A program made the translations under genes and the position numbers. A model generated the notes under the pieces. The model did not search any database and was not told the DNA's origin. It saw nothing but the letters and a program-made list of their open reading frames with translations. From Bacillota bacterium (GTDB lineage: Bacteria; Bacillota; Sulfobacillia; JAJZYS01; JAJYTV01), in assembly GCA_021799275.1 (NCBI GenBank), contig JAJZAT010000013.1, forward strand, positions 1 through 64,000: a stretch of DNA of 64,000 bases, read 5' to 3'. Positions 56,215 to 64,000 of this stretch are shown here, one piece after another; within the stretch, counting starts at the first letter, position 1; every line of letters starts with the position of its first letter.

Positions 56215-57779
56215 GTGCTCTGGCCCCCTCTGGCGGCCTTGTCCGCGAGGGCCTGTTCATACTCCGCCAGGAGCTCGAACTCCTCGGCCTCGCGCAGGGT
56301 GTGCCGCTGCTGCGCCTCCCAGTCGCGCGGCAGGGCGCGCCACGGCGGCAAGCCCGCCTTGCGGCGGTAGATGTAGTAGAAGAGCAGCATGACGAGCACC
56401 CAGGCGGGACCCGCGATGCGGCCGATCGCGTGGGTCAGGATGACCTCGAAGAGGATGGTTCCGACGCCGAGGAAACCGATCACGGCCAGGATCGGGAATG
56501 AGATCCTGGGCGCCCCATCGTCCTGACCCTTCAAGGCGATGTTGAGCGGCATGCGGTACGGACGCGGCGTGAAGGGGTCCTTGAAGCGCAGCACGATCAG
56601 CGAGATGAAGACGAGAAGGTAGCCGAACGTGGCGCCGAAGGCGTACATGTTCGCGAGCGTGTTCATCGCGCCTCCCGAGAGGAAGGCGAGAATCGCCTGC
56701 ACCACCGCGACCCCCGAGAACACGATGATCGTGCGGTACGGCGTGTGGTAGCGCGGATGCACGGCCGAGAACCATTCAGGCAGCAGCTGGAACGTGCTCA
56801 TCGAGTAGGTGAGACGCGACGCGCTCATGACGCCAGAGTTCGAGGAGATGAGCACGATGACGCCGCCGATCAGGGCCGTCATCGGTGCGGCGATGGCGCC
56901 GATGATCGGGATCTTCTGCGCCACGATGGCGATCGGATCGCCGGCGTGCGCGCCGAGCACCTGCCAGGGCAGCAGGCCCATGCCGAGCACCGAGAACGCG
57001 AGCGCGAAGATGAGGACGTTCAGCACGAGCGAGATCGACGTTCTCGGGACGATCGTCGCCGGTCGTCTCGTCTCCTGCGACACCTGCGAGATCGACTCGA
57101 GCCCGACGAACGAGATGATGGCAAGCGAAGAGCCGTACATGAAGTTGTGCATGTCCGGAAACTGCAGGCGCATCTGCAAAAGCATCTGGTTAGGATCCCA
57201 CGCGAAGACGAAGCCGAAGATGACGATGACGACCTGGCCGATAATGGCGACAACGCCCAGCACCTCGTTGATGCGCGACGAGATCTTGATGCCGACGTAG
57301 TTGATGGCGATCAGGAAGCCGATGATGACCAGGGTCTCGACGAGCCAAAGCACGTTGACACCGACGAAGGGGCCGATATTCACCACAAAGGACTGGATGT
57401 TGACGCCGAGCGACGGCAGAAAGAAGTTGAAGTAGCCGGACGAGGAGACGGCGAAAAGCGAGATGTCGATCGTATAGTCGAGCAGCAGCGCGGAACCGCA
57501 GACGAAGCCCCAGACGTCGCCAAGCCCGCGCAGCGTGAAGTACTGGCCGCCACCGGCCACCGGATAGCTCGAAGCTAGTTCCGTGTAGGCCAGACCGACC
57601 AGCAGATAGACGATCCCCGCCACGGCGAAAGCGACGGGCGTCGCGCCCATGGCGGCGCCAGCCACGAGGCCGAGCGCCGTGTAGATGTCGGCGCCGACAT
57701 CCGCGTAGCCCCACATGAAGGAACCCCAGACGGTAACGTCGCGGCGTAACGCGTTGCCGGCTTCTTCGGGCTGACCCAC
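56211..57779 (-). CDS. APC family amino acid permease
   Basis: 522-aa transporter with about twelve membrane segments. The first helix opens with ALRRDVTVWGSFMWGYADVGADIYTALGLVAGAAMGATP, the GLAYTELASSYPVAGGGQYFTLRGLGDVWGF motif (helix 3) is typical, and IISFVGLESISQVSQETRRPATIVPRTS marks the conserved loop after helix 6. The C-terminal 70 residues are hydrophilic. GTG 57779 follows GGGGAGG; the in-frame extension upstream lacks homology. First gene of a unit with the 56-aa protein and the USP protein, expressed from a promoter at 57818-57846. Probably amino-acid uptake. Confidence 0.88.
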   Translation of the reverse strand: MGQPEEAGNALRRDVTVWGSFMWGYADVGADIYTALGLVAGAAMGATPVAFAVAGIVYLLVGLAYTELASSYPVAGGGQYFTLRGLGDVWGFVCGSALLLDYTIDISLFAVSSSGYFNFFLPSLGVNIQSFVVNIGPFVGVNVLWLVETLVIIGFLIAINYVGIKISSRINEVLGVVAIIGQVVIVIFGFVFAWDPNQMLLQMRLQFPDMHNFMYGSSLAIISFVGLESISQVSQETRRPATIVPRTSISLVLNVLIFALAFSVLGMGLLPWQVLGAHAGDPIAIVAQKIPIIGAIAAPMTALIGGVIVLISSNSGVMSASRLTYSMSTFQLLPEWFSAVHPRYHTPYRTIIVFSGVAVVQAILAFLSGGAMNTLANMYAFGATFGYLLVFISLIVLRFKDPFTPRPYRMPLNIALKGQDDGAPRISFPILAVIGFLGVGTILFEVILTHAIGRIAGPAWVLVMLLFYYIYRRKAGLPPWRALPRDWEAQQRHTLREAEEFELLAEYEQALADKAARGGQST

Positions 57780-57817
57780 GAGACCCCTCCCCTGGCGACC
57801 CGGAAAGGACCTCCAAT

Positions 57818-57846
57818 ACACTACACTGCATGCCTGCGGGCCGCAA
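57818..57846 (-). promoter_or_regulatory. promoter of the permease-USP operon
   Basis: On the minus strand TTGCGG (57846-57841), a 17-base spacer and TAGTGT (57823-57818), about 38 bases before GTG 57779. The 218-base gap to the divergent asnB-type gene holds no other gene; nothing equally clear was found for the plus direction. Confidence 0.5.
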
Positions 57847-57997
57847 GCGTGCAATCCGTCAGCCCAGGTCCGCTACCGCGTGTGAAGACGCCTACATAGG
57901 GCGACCATGGCGCTGCGGAGATGCGCATTTTACCGCTAAGCGCTATCCTGGATGGGACCTGCCATCTTGCAGGATACATTGGGAGGGATTCTTCGCC

Positions 57998-60604
57998 GTG
58001 TGCGGTATCGCCGGCTTCTTCGGCCCTCCGGACCATGAGCTGCTCGAGCGCATGAACGCGGCGATCTGGCATCGCGGTCCCGACGACCACGGCTTCAGCG
58101 AGAGTCCCGCCATGAGCATCGGCATGCGCCGCCTGAGCATCATCGACGTCCAGGGCGGGCACCAGCCGATGGAGACGGAGGACGGGCAGGTCCGCCTCGT
58201 GTACAACGGCGAGATCTACAATTACCGCGATGTGCGCGCGGAACTGATCGAGAAGGGCCGCCGCTTCCATACCGAATGCGACACCGAAGTGCTCCTGCAG
58301 GCCTACGCCGAGTGGGGCACAGACTGCTTTCGGCGCCTGAACGGCATGTGGGCGGCGGCCATCGCCGACCTGCGCGAGGACCGCCTCGTGCTCTGCCGTG
58401 ACCATTTCGGCATCAAGCCGCTCTACTACGCCCGAGCCGGCGAGCGCATCCTGTTCGCCTCGGAGGTCAAGTCGCTCTGGCAGGACCCGGCATTGCCGCG
58501 CGCCGTCAACGAGCAGATGGTCTTCGAGTACCTGGTGCAGGGCCTCCACGACCACAGCCCCGAGACGTTCTTTCAGGGCGTCCGCCACGTGCCCGCCGCG
58601 AGCTACATCGTGATCCAGGACGGTAGGATCGAAGACCCCGTGAGCTACTGGCAGCCTCAGCTCCGCCGCGACGGCGCGATGACGCCGGAGGCCTTCCACG
58701 ACCTTTTCAAAAAGTCGGTCGCGCGCCGCCTCGTGAGCGACGTACCGGTGGGCGCGGCGCTTTCGGGCGGCCTCGACTCGACGACCATCGTCGCGCTGAT
58801 GACAGACCTCCTGCGTGAGCACCTGCCGGACGCCGCGTCGCTGCGCGGCCACGTCAAGACTTTCTCCGCCGTATTCGACGGCGACCCCATCGACGAGCGT
58901 GCCTACATCGAGGAGGCGATCGCCAAGACGGGCGCCGACACGACCTACACCAGCCCGAGCTCCCAGACTTTCGTCGACGAGATGGAAGACATGGTCTGGC
59001 ACCTCGACGAGCCCGTCGTCAGCACCGGCCCCTACGCGCAGTGGTGCGTGATGCGCACCGCAAAGGAGCAGGTCAAGGTGGTTCTGGACGGGCAGGGCGG
59101 CGACGAGCTCCTGGCCGGCTACGTGCCGTACCAGATGGTCTACCTGCGCCAGCTCTGGCGTCAGCGCAAGCTCGGCAGGCTGTTGCGCGAAGCCGTGCTT
59201 GCCCGCGACGTGATCTGGCCCGTCGTGCGCCGGACTTTGCGCCAGCGTAAGGGCGCCATACCGGCGCGTTCGCTGCTCAAGGACGCCTTCCTCGCCGCCC
59301 ACCACCCGGCCCTGGACACCAGGCCCGACGACAACCTCAAGGAACGTCTCAGGCAGGATCTCACCACCTACAGCCTGCCTGCCCTCCTGCGCTACGAGGA
59401 CCGCAACTCGATGGCCCACTCGATCGAGTCGCGGGTCCCCTACCTCGATCAGGAACTCGTCGAAGCCATCCTCGGCCTGCCCGACGGCGAGATCATCCGC
59501 GACGGCTGGAGCCGCATCATCCTGCGCGAATCGATGCGCCGCCTCCTGCCGGACAGGATCCGCCTGCGCCGCTGGAAGGTGGGCTTCACGACGCCGGAGT
59601 CACGCTGGCTTTTCGCCCGCCGCGCGGTGTTCGAGAGCCTGTTCCGCTCGCCGCTCTTCCAGAGCCGGCCATACTGGCAGGGAGCTCGCATCGCCCAGGC
59701 CTTCCGCGACGCGGCACAGGGACGCGCGCCCTCGAGCCTCCTCTTCTGGCGCGTGATCAACGTCGAACTCTGGCTGCGCGTCTTCTTCGAGGGGGGCGGA
59801 CGCTCCACCGAGGCTGGCACGCACTTCACGGAGGTCGGCGACCGCCGCTTCGCCGAGGCGGCCAGCGAGGCCGCGAAGGCGGCTTTCGCCCGCTACCGGC
59901 CCAACTGGGGCCGCCACCTCTTCGCGGGCGCCAAGGGACAGGTTTTCCTGCGCGCCCCCGTCAAGACACCGCTCGTCGAAAAGGGCGACGACCTCCAGGC
60001 CATCGTGCGCGACGCGGTGGCGGGCGATCTCCAGCCGGGGGACGTCATTGCCATCAGCGAGAAGATCGTCGCGATCAGCCAGGGACGCTCCTACCCGGTG
60101 GCCGAGATCCATCCCCGCCCCTTGGCCCGCTTCCTCACGCGGTTCGTCCGCAAGACGCCGCACGGCATCGGCCTCGGCATCCCCGAGACGATGGAGCTCG
60201 CGGTGCGCGAGGTAGGTGCCAGCCGCATCCTGTTCGCGGCGGCTGTAGCGGCCCTCGCCCGGGTCTTCGGCAGGAAGGGCGTCTTCTACGACCTCCTGGG
60301 TCCTCAGGCCTCGGCGATCGACGGACCGACGCGCGGCACCATCCCGCCCTACAACACGCACGCCAAGCTGGCGCCCCTGAACCCCGACGGCGCGGCGAAG
60401 GATCTTGCCGCCGCCCTCGGCGAGGGCATCGGCGTCGCGATCATCGACGCGAACGACATCTCGGTGAACATCCTGGGCGCGACGCCCGACGTCGACCGCG
60501 AACTCGTGCGGCATCTCCTCTTCGACAACCCCCTTGGGCAGGGTCACGAGCAGACGCCGGTCGCGCTCCTGCGTCGCGTCGGCGAGGTGCAGGAGATCGC
60601 CTGA
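57998..60604 (+). CDS. asnB: asparagine synthetase B fused to a CofE-like (F420-0:gamma-glutamyl ligase) domain
   Basis: One uninterrupted 868-aa frame. Residues 1-215 are a class II glutaminase (nucleophile Cys2 in VCGIAGFFG, then RRLSIIDVQGGHQP, YNGEIYNY); 240-610 an asparagine-synthetase ATP-pyrophosphatase (PVGAALSGGLDSTTIVAL, DGQGGDELLAGYVPY, DRNSMAHSIESRVPYLD, WKVGFTTPESRW). A 40-residue linker leads to residues 655-868, which look like the CofE/PF01996 gamma-glutamyl-ligase family: VKTPLVEKGDDLQAIV, GDVIAISEKIVAISQGR, GPTRGTIPPYNTHAKLAPLNPDGAAKDLAAAL, AIIDANDISVNILG. GTG 57998 follows GGGAGGG by 10 bases. Joining an amide-forming enzyme to a glutamyl ligase is unusual; the product is unknown. 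Confidence 0.88.
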   Translation: MCGIAGFFGPPDHELLERMNAAIWHRGPDDHGFSESPAMSIGMRRLSIIDVQGGHQPMETEDGQVRLVYNGEIYNYRDVRAELIEKGRRFHTECDTEVLLQAYAEWGTDCFRRLNGMWAAAIADLREDRLVLCRDHFGIKPLYYARAGERILFASEVKSLWQDPALPRAVNEQMVFEYLVQGLHDHSPETFFQGVRHVPAASYIVIQDGRIEDPVSYWQPQLRRDGAMTPEAFHDLFKKSVARRLVSDVPVGAALSGGLDSTTIVALMTDLLREHLPDAASLRGHVKTFSAVFDGDPIDERAYIEEAIAKTGADTTYTSPSSQTFVDEMEDMVWHLDEPVVSTGPYAQWCVMRTAKEQVKVVLDGQGGDELLAGYVPYQMVYLRQLWRQRKLGRLLREAVLARDVIWPVVRRTLRQRKGAIPARSLLKDAFLAAHHPALDTRPDDNLKERLRQDLTTYSLPALLRYEDRNSMAHSIESRVPYLDQELVEAILGLPDGEIIRDGWSRIILRESMRRLLPDRIRLRRWKVGFTTPESRWLFARRAVFESLFRSPLFQSRPYWQGARIAQAFRDAAQGRAPSSLLFWRVINVELWLRVFFEGGGRSTEAGTHFTEVGDRRFAEAASEAAKAAFARYRPNWGRHLFAGAKGQVFLRAPVKTPLVEKGDDLQAIVRDAVAGDLQPGDVIAISEKIVAISQGRSYPVAEIHPRPLARFLTRFVRKTPHGIGLGIPETMELAVREVGASRILFAAAVAALARVFGRKGVFYDLLGPQASAIDGPTRGTIPPYNTHAKLAPLNPDGAAKDLAAALGEGIGVAIIDANDISVNILGATPDVDRELVRHLLFDNPLGQGHEQTPVALLRRVGEVQEIA

Positions 60605-60660
60605 GCGGACCCTACCTTCGACTCCGAAGGAGCGGCCCAGGATGACAGCTTAGGAGGCAG

Positions 60661-61110
60661 GTGACCGTATTGGACCGGCACATCGTCTCATCCGGTGTCG
60701 TGGTCGTCGAGAATTCCTCTGTCTTGCTGGTGGCGGAACGCGGACGGTGGGGGCTGCCGAAGGGCGGCGTGGAGCCGGATGAGCCTCTCATCACCACGGC
60801 AATCCGCGAGGCCCGGGAGGAAACCGGACTCGTCGTCGAGGTTCGCGGCCTCGCGTTCGTGACGGAGTTCAGGCGAAGCGAGTGGAACGAACATCACGTG
60901 CAGATGTACTTTGCGGCACAGGTTGCCGGAGGCTCACTTCTGCCGCGGGACCCCGATGGAATCGTCAGGGAAGCCCGGTTTGTCCCCGTAGACGCTCTGC
61001 GCCACTATCTCAAGTTTCGTCCACGTCTTCTGCCACTCGAACAGTGGTTGGCGGATGGGGTAGCTCGCCATCATTACTTCGATCTGGACATCGAACCCGT
61101 GGAAGTCTGA
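60661..61110 (+). CDS. Nudix hydrolase
   Basis: 149-aa Nudix protein that hydrolyses a nucleoside diphosphate linked to another group. The Nudix box is complete: KGGVEPDEPLITTAIREAR followed by EETGLVVEV, giving G-x5-E-x7-REUxEExGU. The fold starts VVVVENSSVLLVAERGRWGLPKGG. GTG 60661 lies close to AGGAGG (3 bases); TTG 60670 is the alternative with long spacing. It follows the AsnB fusion gene by 56 bases with only a weak 6-pair hairpin between, so co-transcription is possible. Substrate not readable. GC content looks slightly below its neighbours. Confidence 0.85.
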   Translation: MTVLDRHIVSSGVVVVENSSVLLVAERGRWGLPKGGVEPDEPLITTAIREAREETGLVVEVRGLAFVTEFRRSEWNEHHVQMYFAAQVAGGSLLPRDPDGIVREARFVPVDALRHYLKFRPRLLPLEQWLADGVARHHYFDLDIEPVEV

Positions 61111-61147
61111 CCACCGAGCTCTTGTCGCTTGCGCCCCCGCACGCTCG

Positions 61148-61187
61148 CGAAGGAAGACCGCCCCCACGCGGGGGCGGTCTTCCTTCG
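61148..61187. terminator. perfect 18-bp bidirectional terminator hairpin
   Basis: Arms 61148-61165 and 61170-61187 pair perfectly around an ACGC loop, between the convergent Nudix and S9 peptidase genes; it starts two bases beyond the S9 stop. The plus side continues CTTCAG, the minus side CGAGCG, so U-tracts are poor but the stem is very stable. Confidence 0.75.
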
Positions 61188-61189
61188 CT

Positions 61190-63172
61190 TCAGTCCTCAC
61201 TGTACAGATAGCGGCGATACCAGCGCACGATCTCCTTCAGGCGGTGCACCCTGTGCCAGGGCTTGCCGCCGCGGTTCATGCCGTGGAACTCGTCCGGGTA
61301 GCGCACGAAGCGCACAGGTGCCTTGCCGAGCCACTTCACCGCCGTGTAGAGGATCATGCCCTGCTCGATCGGGCAACGCAGGTCCCCTTCCTGGTTTTCG
61401 ATCAGGAGTGGCGTCACGATGTTGTCGACGTAGGTGATCGGGCTTTGCTGGCGGTACCATGCGGCATCGCGCCACGGCGGCACGCCGCCCGCCCGGTCGA
61501 TCCAGCCCCAGCCGCCGTCGCCGCTGCCGAACATCGCCTGCCAGTCCACCACCGAGCGGCCGCTCACGGCGGCCTTGAAGCGGTCAGTGTGGCCAACGAT
61601 CCAGTTGGTCATGTAGCCGCCGTAGGAGCCGCCGCCGACGCCCAGCCGGTCCGCGTCGATGAAGGAGTGGTGGGCGATCGCGGCGTCGAGCCCGAGGTAG
61701 ATGTCCTTGAGGTCGAGGTTGCCCCACTCGCGCTGGATGGCGCGGCAGAACTCGAAGCCATAGCCCTGGCTGCCGCGCGGGTTCGTGTAGACGACGCCGA
61801 AGCCCTGGGCCGCGAGCAGCTGCACCTCGAAGAAGTAGGTGTGGGCGTACATGCTCATGGGGCCGCCGTGGATCATGAGAACGGTCGGCGCCTTGCCGGA
61901 GGCCGGAGGAGTCAGCGGCGGCACAACCCAGGTGTCCACCTTGTGCCCCTCGCCGTCCTCGGCCTGGAAGAACTCCGTCTCCGCAAGCTCGAACTGCGCG
62001 AAGAAGTCGTGGTTGAGGTCCGTAAGCCGCTCGAGCCGGCCGTTCTCGAGGAGGTAGACGTTGCCCGGATCCCCGAGGTTCGAGATGAGGAGGGCGATGC
62101 GGCCGCCTTCGCGCGCCACGCTGTAGCCGTAGACGACGTGGCGTCCCTCGGTCTTGGGCTCCACGCGCCCGTCCGGGTGGAACAGGCCGAGTTGGCAGGT
62201 GCCCTCGTCGCTGTAGATGCCGTAGACGCCCTGACCATCCGCGGCCCAGCTGAGCCCCGCGAAGCCGGATGCGGGCACGTCGCTGATCGCCGCGTTGCCG
62301 AGCGTGCGGTCGAAGTCCGGCGCGGCCGCTCGCCGGTCCTGGCCGTCGAGTCCAGCGACGTAGAGGCGCGTATTGTCGTAGCCCATCTCCTTGGGGTCCG
62401 ACATGGCGATCGCGAGGCTCTGCGCACCCGCCGCGAAGCCCTCGACGCCCACAGGGGCGATCTCCTCCGCGTCACCGCCCTCGACGCCGATCCGGTAGAG
62501 GCTGAGGTCGAAGAGCTCCCGATCGTAGTCCTCGCCACGGCGGGAGAGGAAGTAGATCGACCTGCCATCCGCAGCGAAGCCGATGTCATGCACGCGGTAG
62601 GGCGGGAAGGTGAGCGCCAAAGGCGCCGACCCCTCGCAGGCCTTGATCGTGCAGAGGCAAGGGGGATCCTTGAAGTAGCCTTCGCCGTCCAGCTTGTGCG
62701 CGAGCTCCTCGATGACCTTCACGTCGGCCGTGAAGCGGCGCTCGGGGTCCTTCTCCTCGGGCCGCGGCTCGGTCTGCAGACCCTCGCGGCCAAGTGGTGT
62801 CGTGAACGCGATCAGGCGCCCGTCCGGCGACCAGGTATAGTCCGAGACGCCGCCGGCGACGCGGGTCAGCTGCCAGGCTTCGCCGCCCGAGAGCGGCAGG
62901 ATCCAGACCTGCGTCTCCTGCTTGCCCTTGCGCAGGAACGCAAGGCGTGAGCCGTCCGGGGAAAACTGTGGCCTCTTGTCCCGCTCGCCCGTCGTCAGGT
63001 CCCACGGCGCATGACCCGGCCGGATGCCGCGGATGCGGCTACGCGTCTCGTTGGTCTCCGGATTCTGATGGACCTCCTCGTACGCGATCAGCCCACCGTC
63101 GGGCGAGATCTCGACATTCGCCCCAAGGCGGATGCGCAGGATGTCCTGGGCGGTTACCGGTGCTTTAGGCAC
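61190..63172 (-). CDS. S9 family prolyl oligopeptidase/acylaminoacyl peptidase
   Basis: 660-aa serine peptidase. The N-terminal 390 residues are a beta-propeller of the TolB/WD40-like kind (repeats ISPDGGLIAYEE, FSPDGSRLAFLRKG, WSPDGRLIAFTT); the C-terminal alpha/beta hydrolase has the oxyanion HGGPMSMYAHTYFFEVQLLAAQGFGVVYTNPRGSQGYG, nucleophile GGGSYGGYMTNW, acid in NQEGDLRCPIEQG and His in YPDEFHGMNRGGKP. This layout is that of acylaminoacyl peptidases. GTG 63172 follows GGGAGG by 8 bases; no signal peptide, so cytoplasmic. Releases blocked N-terminal residues or short peptides. Confidence 0.93.
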   Translation of the reverse strand: MPKAPVTAQDILRIRLGANVEISPDGGLIAYEEVHQNPETNETRSRIRGIRPGHAPWDLTTGERDKRPQFSPDGSRLAFLRKGKQETQVWILPLSGGEAWQLTRVAGGVSDYTWSPDGRLIAFTTPLGREGLQTEPRPEEKDPERRFTADVKVIEELAHKLDGEGYFKDPPCLCTIKACEGSAPLALTFPPYRVHDIGFAADGRSIYFLSRRGEDYDRELFDLSLYRIGVEGGDAEEIAPVGVEGFAAGAQSLAIAMSDPKEMGYDNTRLYVAGLDGQDRRAAAPDFDRTLGNAAISDVPASGFAGLSWAADGQGVYGIYSDEGTCQLGLFHPDGRVEPKTEGRHVVYGYSVAREGGRIALLISNLGDPGNVYLLENGRLERLTDLNHDFFAQFELAETEFFQAEDGEGHKVDTWVVPPLTPPASGKAPTVLMIHGGPMSMYAHTYFFEVQLLAAQGFGVVYTNPRGSQGYGFEFCRAIQREWGNLDLKDIYLGLDAAIAHHSFIDADRLGVGGGSYGGYMTNWIVGHTDRFKAAVSGRSVVDWQAMFGSGDGGWGWIDRAGGVPPWRDAAWYRQQSPITYVDNIVTPLLIENQEGDLRCPIEQGMILYTAVKWLGKAPVRFVRYPDEFHGMNRGGKPWHRVHRLKEIVRWYRRYLYSED

Positions 63173-63254
63173 GCAAAACGCCTCCCTGACTCAGGAACAA
63201 GAGCGCCTTCGTCCAAGCGGGGCGCGGTTCCTGCCGGGAGGTGGGCTGCGAAAC

Positions 63255-64000
63255 TCAGAAGTGCTCGGCGAGCCAGGCGTGGACCTCGGGCACGCGCCGG
63301 GCGTAGAGCGTGAGGTGACCGTCGACGTCCGAGAGGTGGCGCTCGGCTCCCGGGACGGCGTCGGCGATGCGCAGGCCGTGCGCGAACGGCACCATCAGGT
63401 CGTGCCGTCCCTGCCAGACCTGCAAGGGCACCCGGATCTCGCCGAGCGCGAAGCCCCAGGGCCGCGTGAACGCGAGGTCGTCGTCGAGCCAGCCGTAGAA
63501 CCCGGTTTCAAGACCATCCCGCATCGTCTGCACAAGTTCCCGGCCGAACTCGCCCGTGAACACGGCGCGGTCTTCTGGGCTCAGGAGGGTATGCATCGCC
63601 TCGACGGCCTCCTCGACGCTTGCCTCCTTGAGGCCCTTCATCGCCTGCTCGAGGTAGGCCGTCAAGGTGTCCTCGCCCGCCAGCGCGGCCGAGAACTCGT
63701 CCATGTTGTCCTGGCCCATGCCTGTCATGAAGTCCTGCCCCATGGTGTCGTAGGGGGCGACTGCCGCGAAGGACGCCGCGGCGACGATGCGGTCGGGAAG
63801 CAGGGCGGCGCAGGCGAGCGCGTGCGGCCCGCCGCCCGAGATGCCCCAGGTGGCGAACCGGTCCGCGCCAAGATGATCGGCGATCGCGGCGGCGTCCGCC
63901 GCGGCCTGGGCCACGTCGCGCCCCCTGAGGCGCGTCGACCGCCCGTACCCCGGACGGCTGTAGCTCGCGAGCCGCAGGTGGCGCGCCTCGGCGTCGATCA
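63255..64000 (-). CDS. alpha/beta hydrolase (5' end beyond the window)
   Basis: Partial gene whose first codons lie past position 64000. In the visible part the frame runs LASYSRPGYGRSTRLRGRDVAQAAADAAAIADHLG, then the nucleophile elbow FATWGISGGGPHALACAALLPD, the acid in LQVWQGRHDLMVPFAHG and the final His in LSDVDGHLTLYARR. GTG 63914 is internal, not the start, since homology (the PGYGRS turn) continues upstream. Resembles the general alpha/beta hydrolase group that includes haloperoxidase-like and esterase enzymes. 82 bases downstream of the S9 peptidase start on the same strand side; not clearly an operon. Confidence 0.82.
   Translation of the reverse strand, partial: IDAEARHLRLASYSRPGYGRSTRLRGRDVAQAAADAAAIADHLGADRFATWGISGGGPHALACAALLPDRIVAAASFAAVAPYDTMGQDFMTGMGQDNMDEFSAALAGEDTLTAYLEQAMKGLKEASVEEAVEAMHTLLSPEDRAVFTGEFGRELVQTMRDGLETGFYGWLDDDLAFTRPWGFALGEIRVPLQVWQGRHDLMVPFAHGLRIADAVPGAERHLSDVDGHLTLYARRVPEVHAWLAEHF

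Noticed and set aside
1-64000. tRNA, rRNA, CRISPR array, insertion sequence, prophage or attachment site
   Set aside because: No tRNA T-loop signatures, regularly spaced repeats, transposase or integrase motifs were seen on either strand.

Overview
The window is GC-rich DNA (roughly two thirds G+C by eye) with tightly packed genes, many GTG/TTG starts and strong GGAGG-type ribosome binding sites. A sporulation membrane protein (YlbJ), AddA/AddB recombination nuclease, YerB-type DUF3048 and VanW proteins and LutABC all point to a high-GC, spore-forming member of the Bacillota. Aerobic phenylacetyl-CoA epoxidation genes (paaABCD), an acid-protease-type sedolisin and a 2-oxoacid:ferredoxin oxidoreductase fit an aerobic or facultative, possibly acid- or heat-adapted organism of the Sulfobacillus/Thermaerobacter/Symbiobacterium kind. 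That placement is inference; there is no rRNA in the window.

Layout. 0-5.5 kb: ylbJ, then a minus-strand operon SDR-folE-hemL-M20 dipeptidase. 5.6-8 kb: an MFS exporter and an orphan lipoprotein. 8.1-12.8 kb: korAB, a divergent LysR regulator, a COG4280-type membrane protein and a small membrane protein. 12.8-16.6 kb: minus-strand DUF3048, DUF72, a channel/RCK protein with a damaged pore filter, and an EamA exporter. 16.7-22.3 kb: acetyl-CoA synthetase, sedolisin, an Old Yellow Enzyme and a HAD phosphatase that appears to start with CTG. 22.3-25.1 kb: lutB-lutA-lutC. 25.1-28.5 kb: a lone molybdenum-hydroxylase large subunit plus CoxG, flanked by two decayed genes. 28.5-31 kb: paaABCD. 31.2-33.5 kb: a class II aldolase fused to an unknown N-terminal domain, with an overlapping zinc alcohol dehydrogenase. 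33.6-38.7 kb: a BNR-repeat lipoprotein, a small membrane protein, an alpha/beta hydrolase and oligoendopeptidase F. 38.7-41.4 kb: threonine dehydratase with a strongly structured leader, an EamA exporter and a CBS-ACT sensor. 41.4-50.6 kb: M32 carboxypeptidase, a zinc-ribbon miniprotein, a DmpA-type peptidase and addBA. 50.7-57.8 kb: ilvE, pepE, upp, two APC permeases, VanW and a USP/mini-membrane module. 57.9-61.1 kb: an asparagine synthetase fused to an F420-glutamyl-ligase-like domain, and a Nudix hydrolase. 61.2-64 kb: an S9 peptidase and a partial alpha/beta hydrolase.

The gene set suggests a lifestyle based on peptides and organic acids. There are at least seven peptidases (M20, M3, M32, DmpA, PepE, S9, sedolisin), amino-acid permeases, deaminating and transaminating enzymes, and lactate, acetate and phenylacetate oxidation. 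The most unusual items are the AsnB-CofE-like fusion, a GTP cyclohydrolase I with Gln at the conserved catalytic His, a pore protein whose selectivity filter has lost its Tyr-Gly, the hairpin between Shine-Dalgarno and start codon of the threonine dehydratase gene, and two probable CTG starts.
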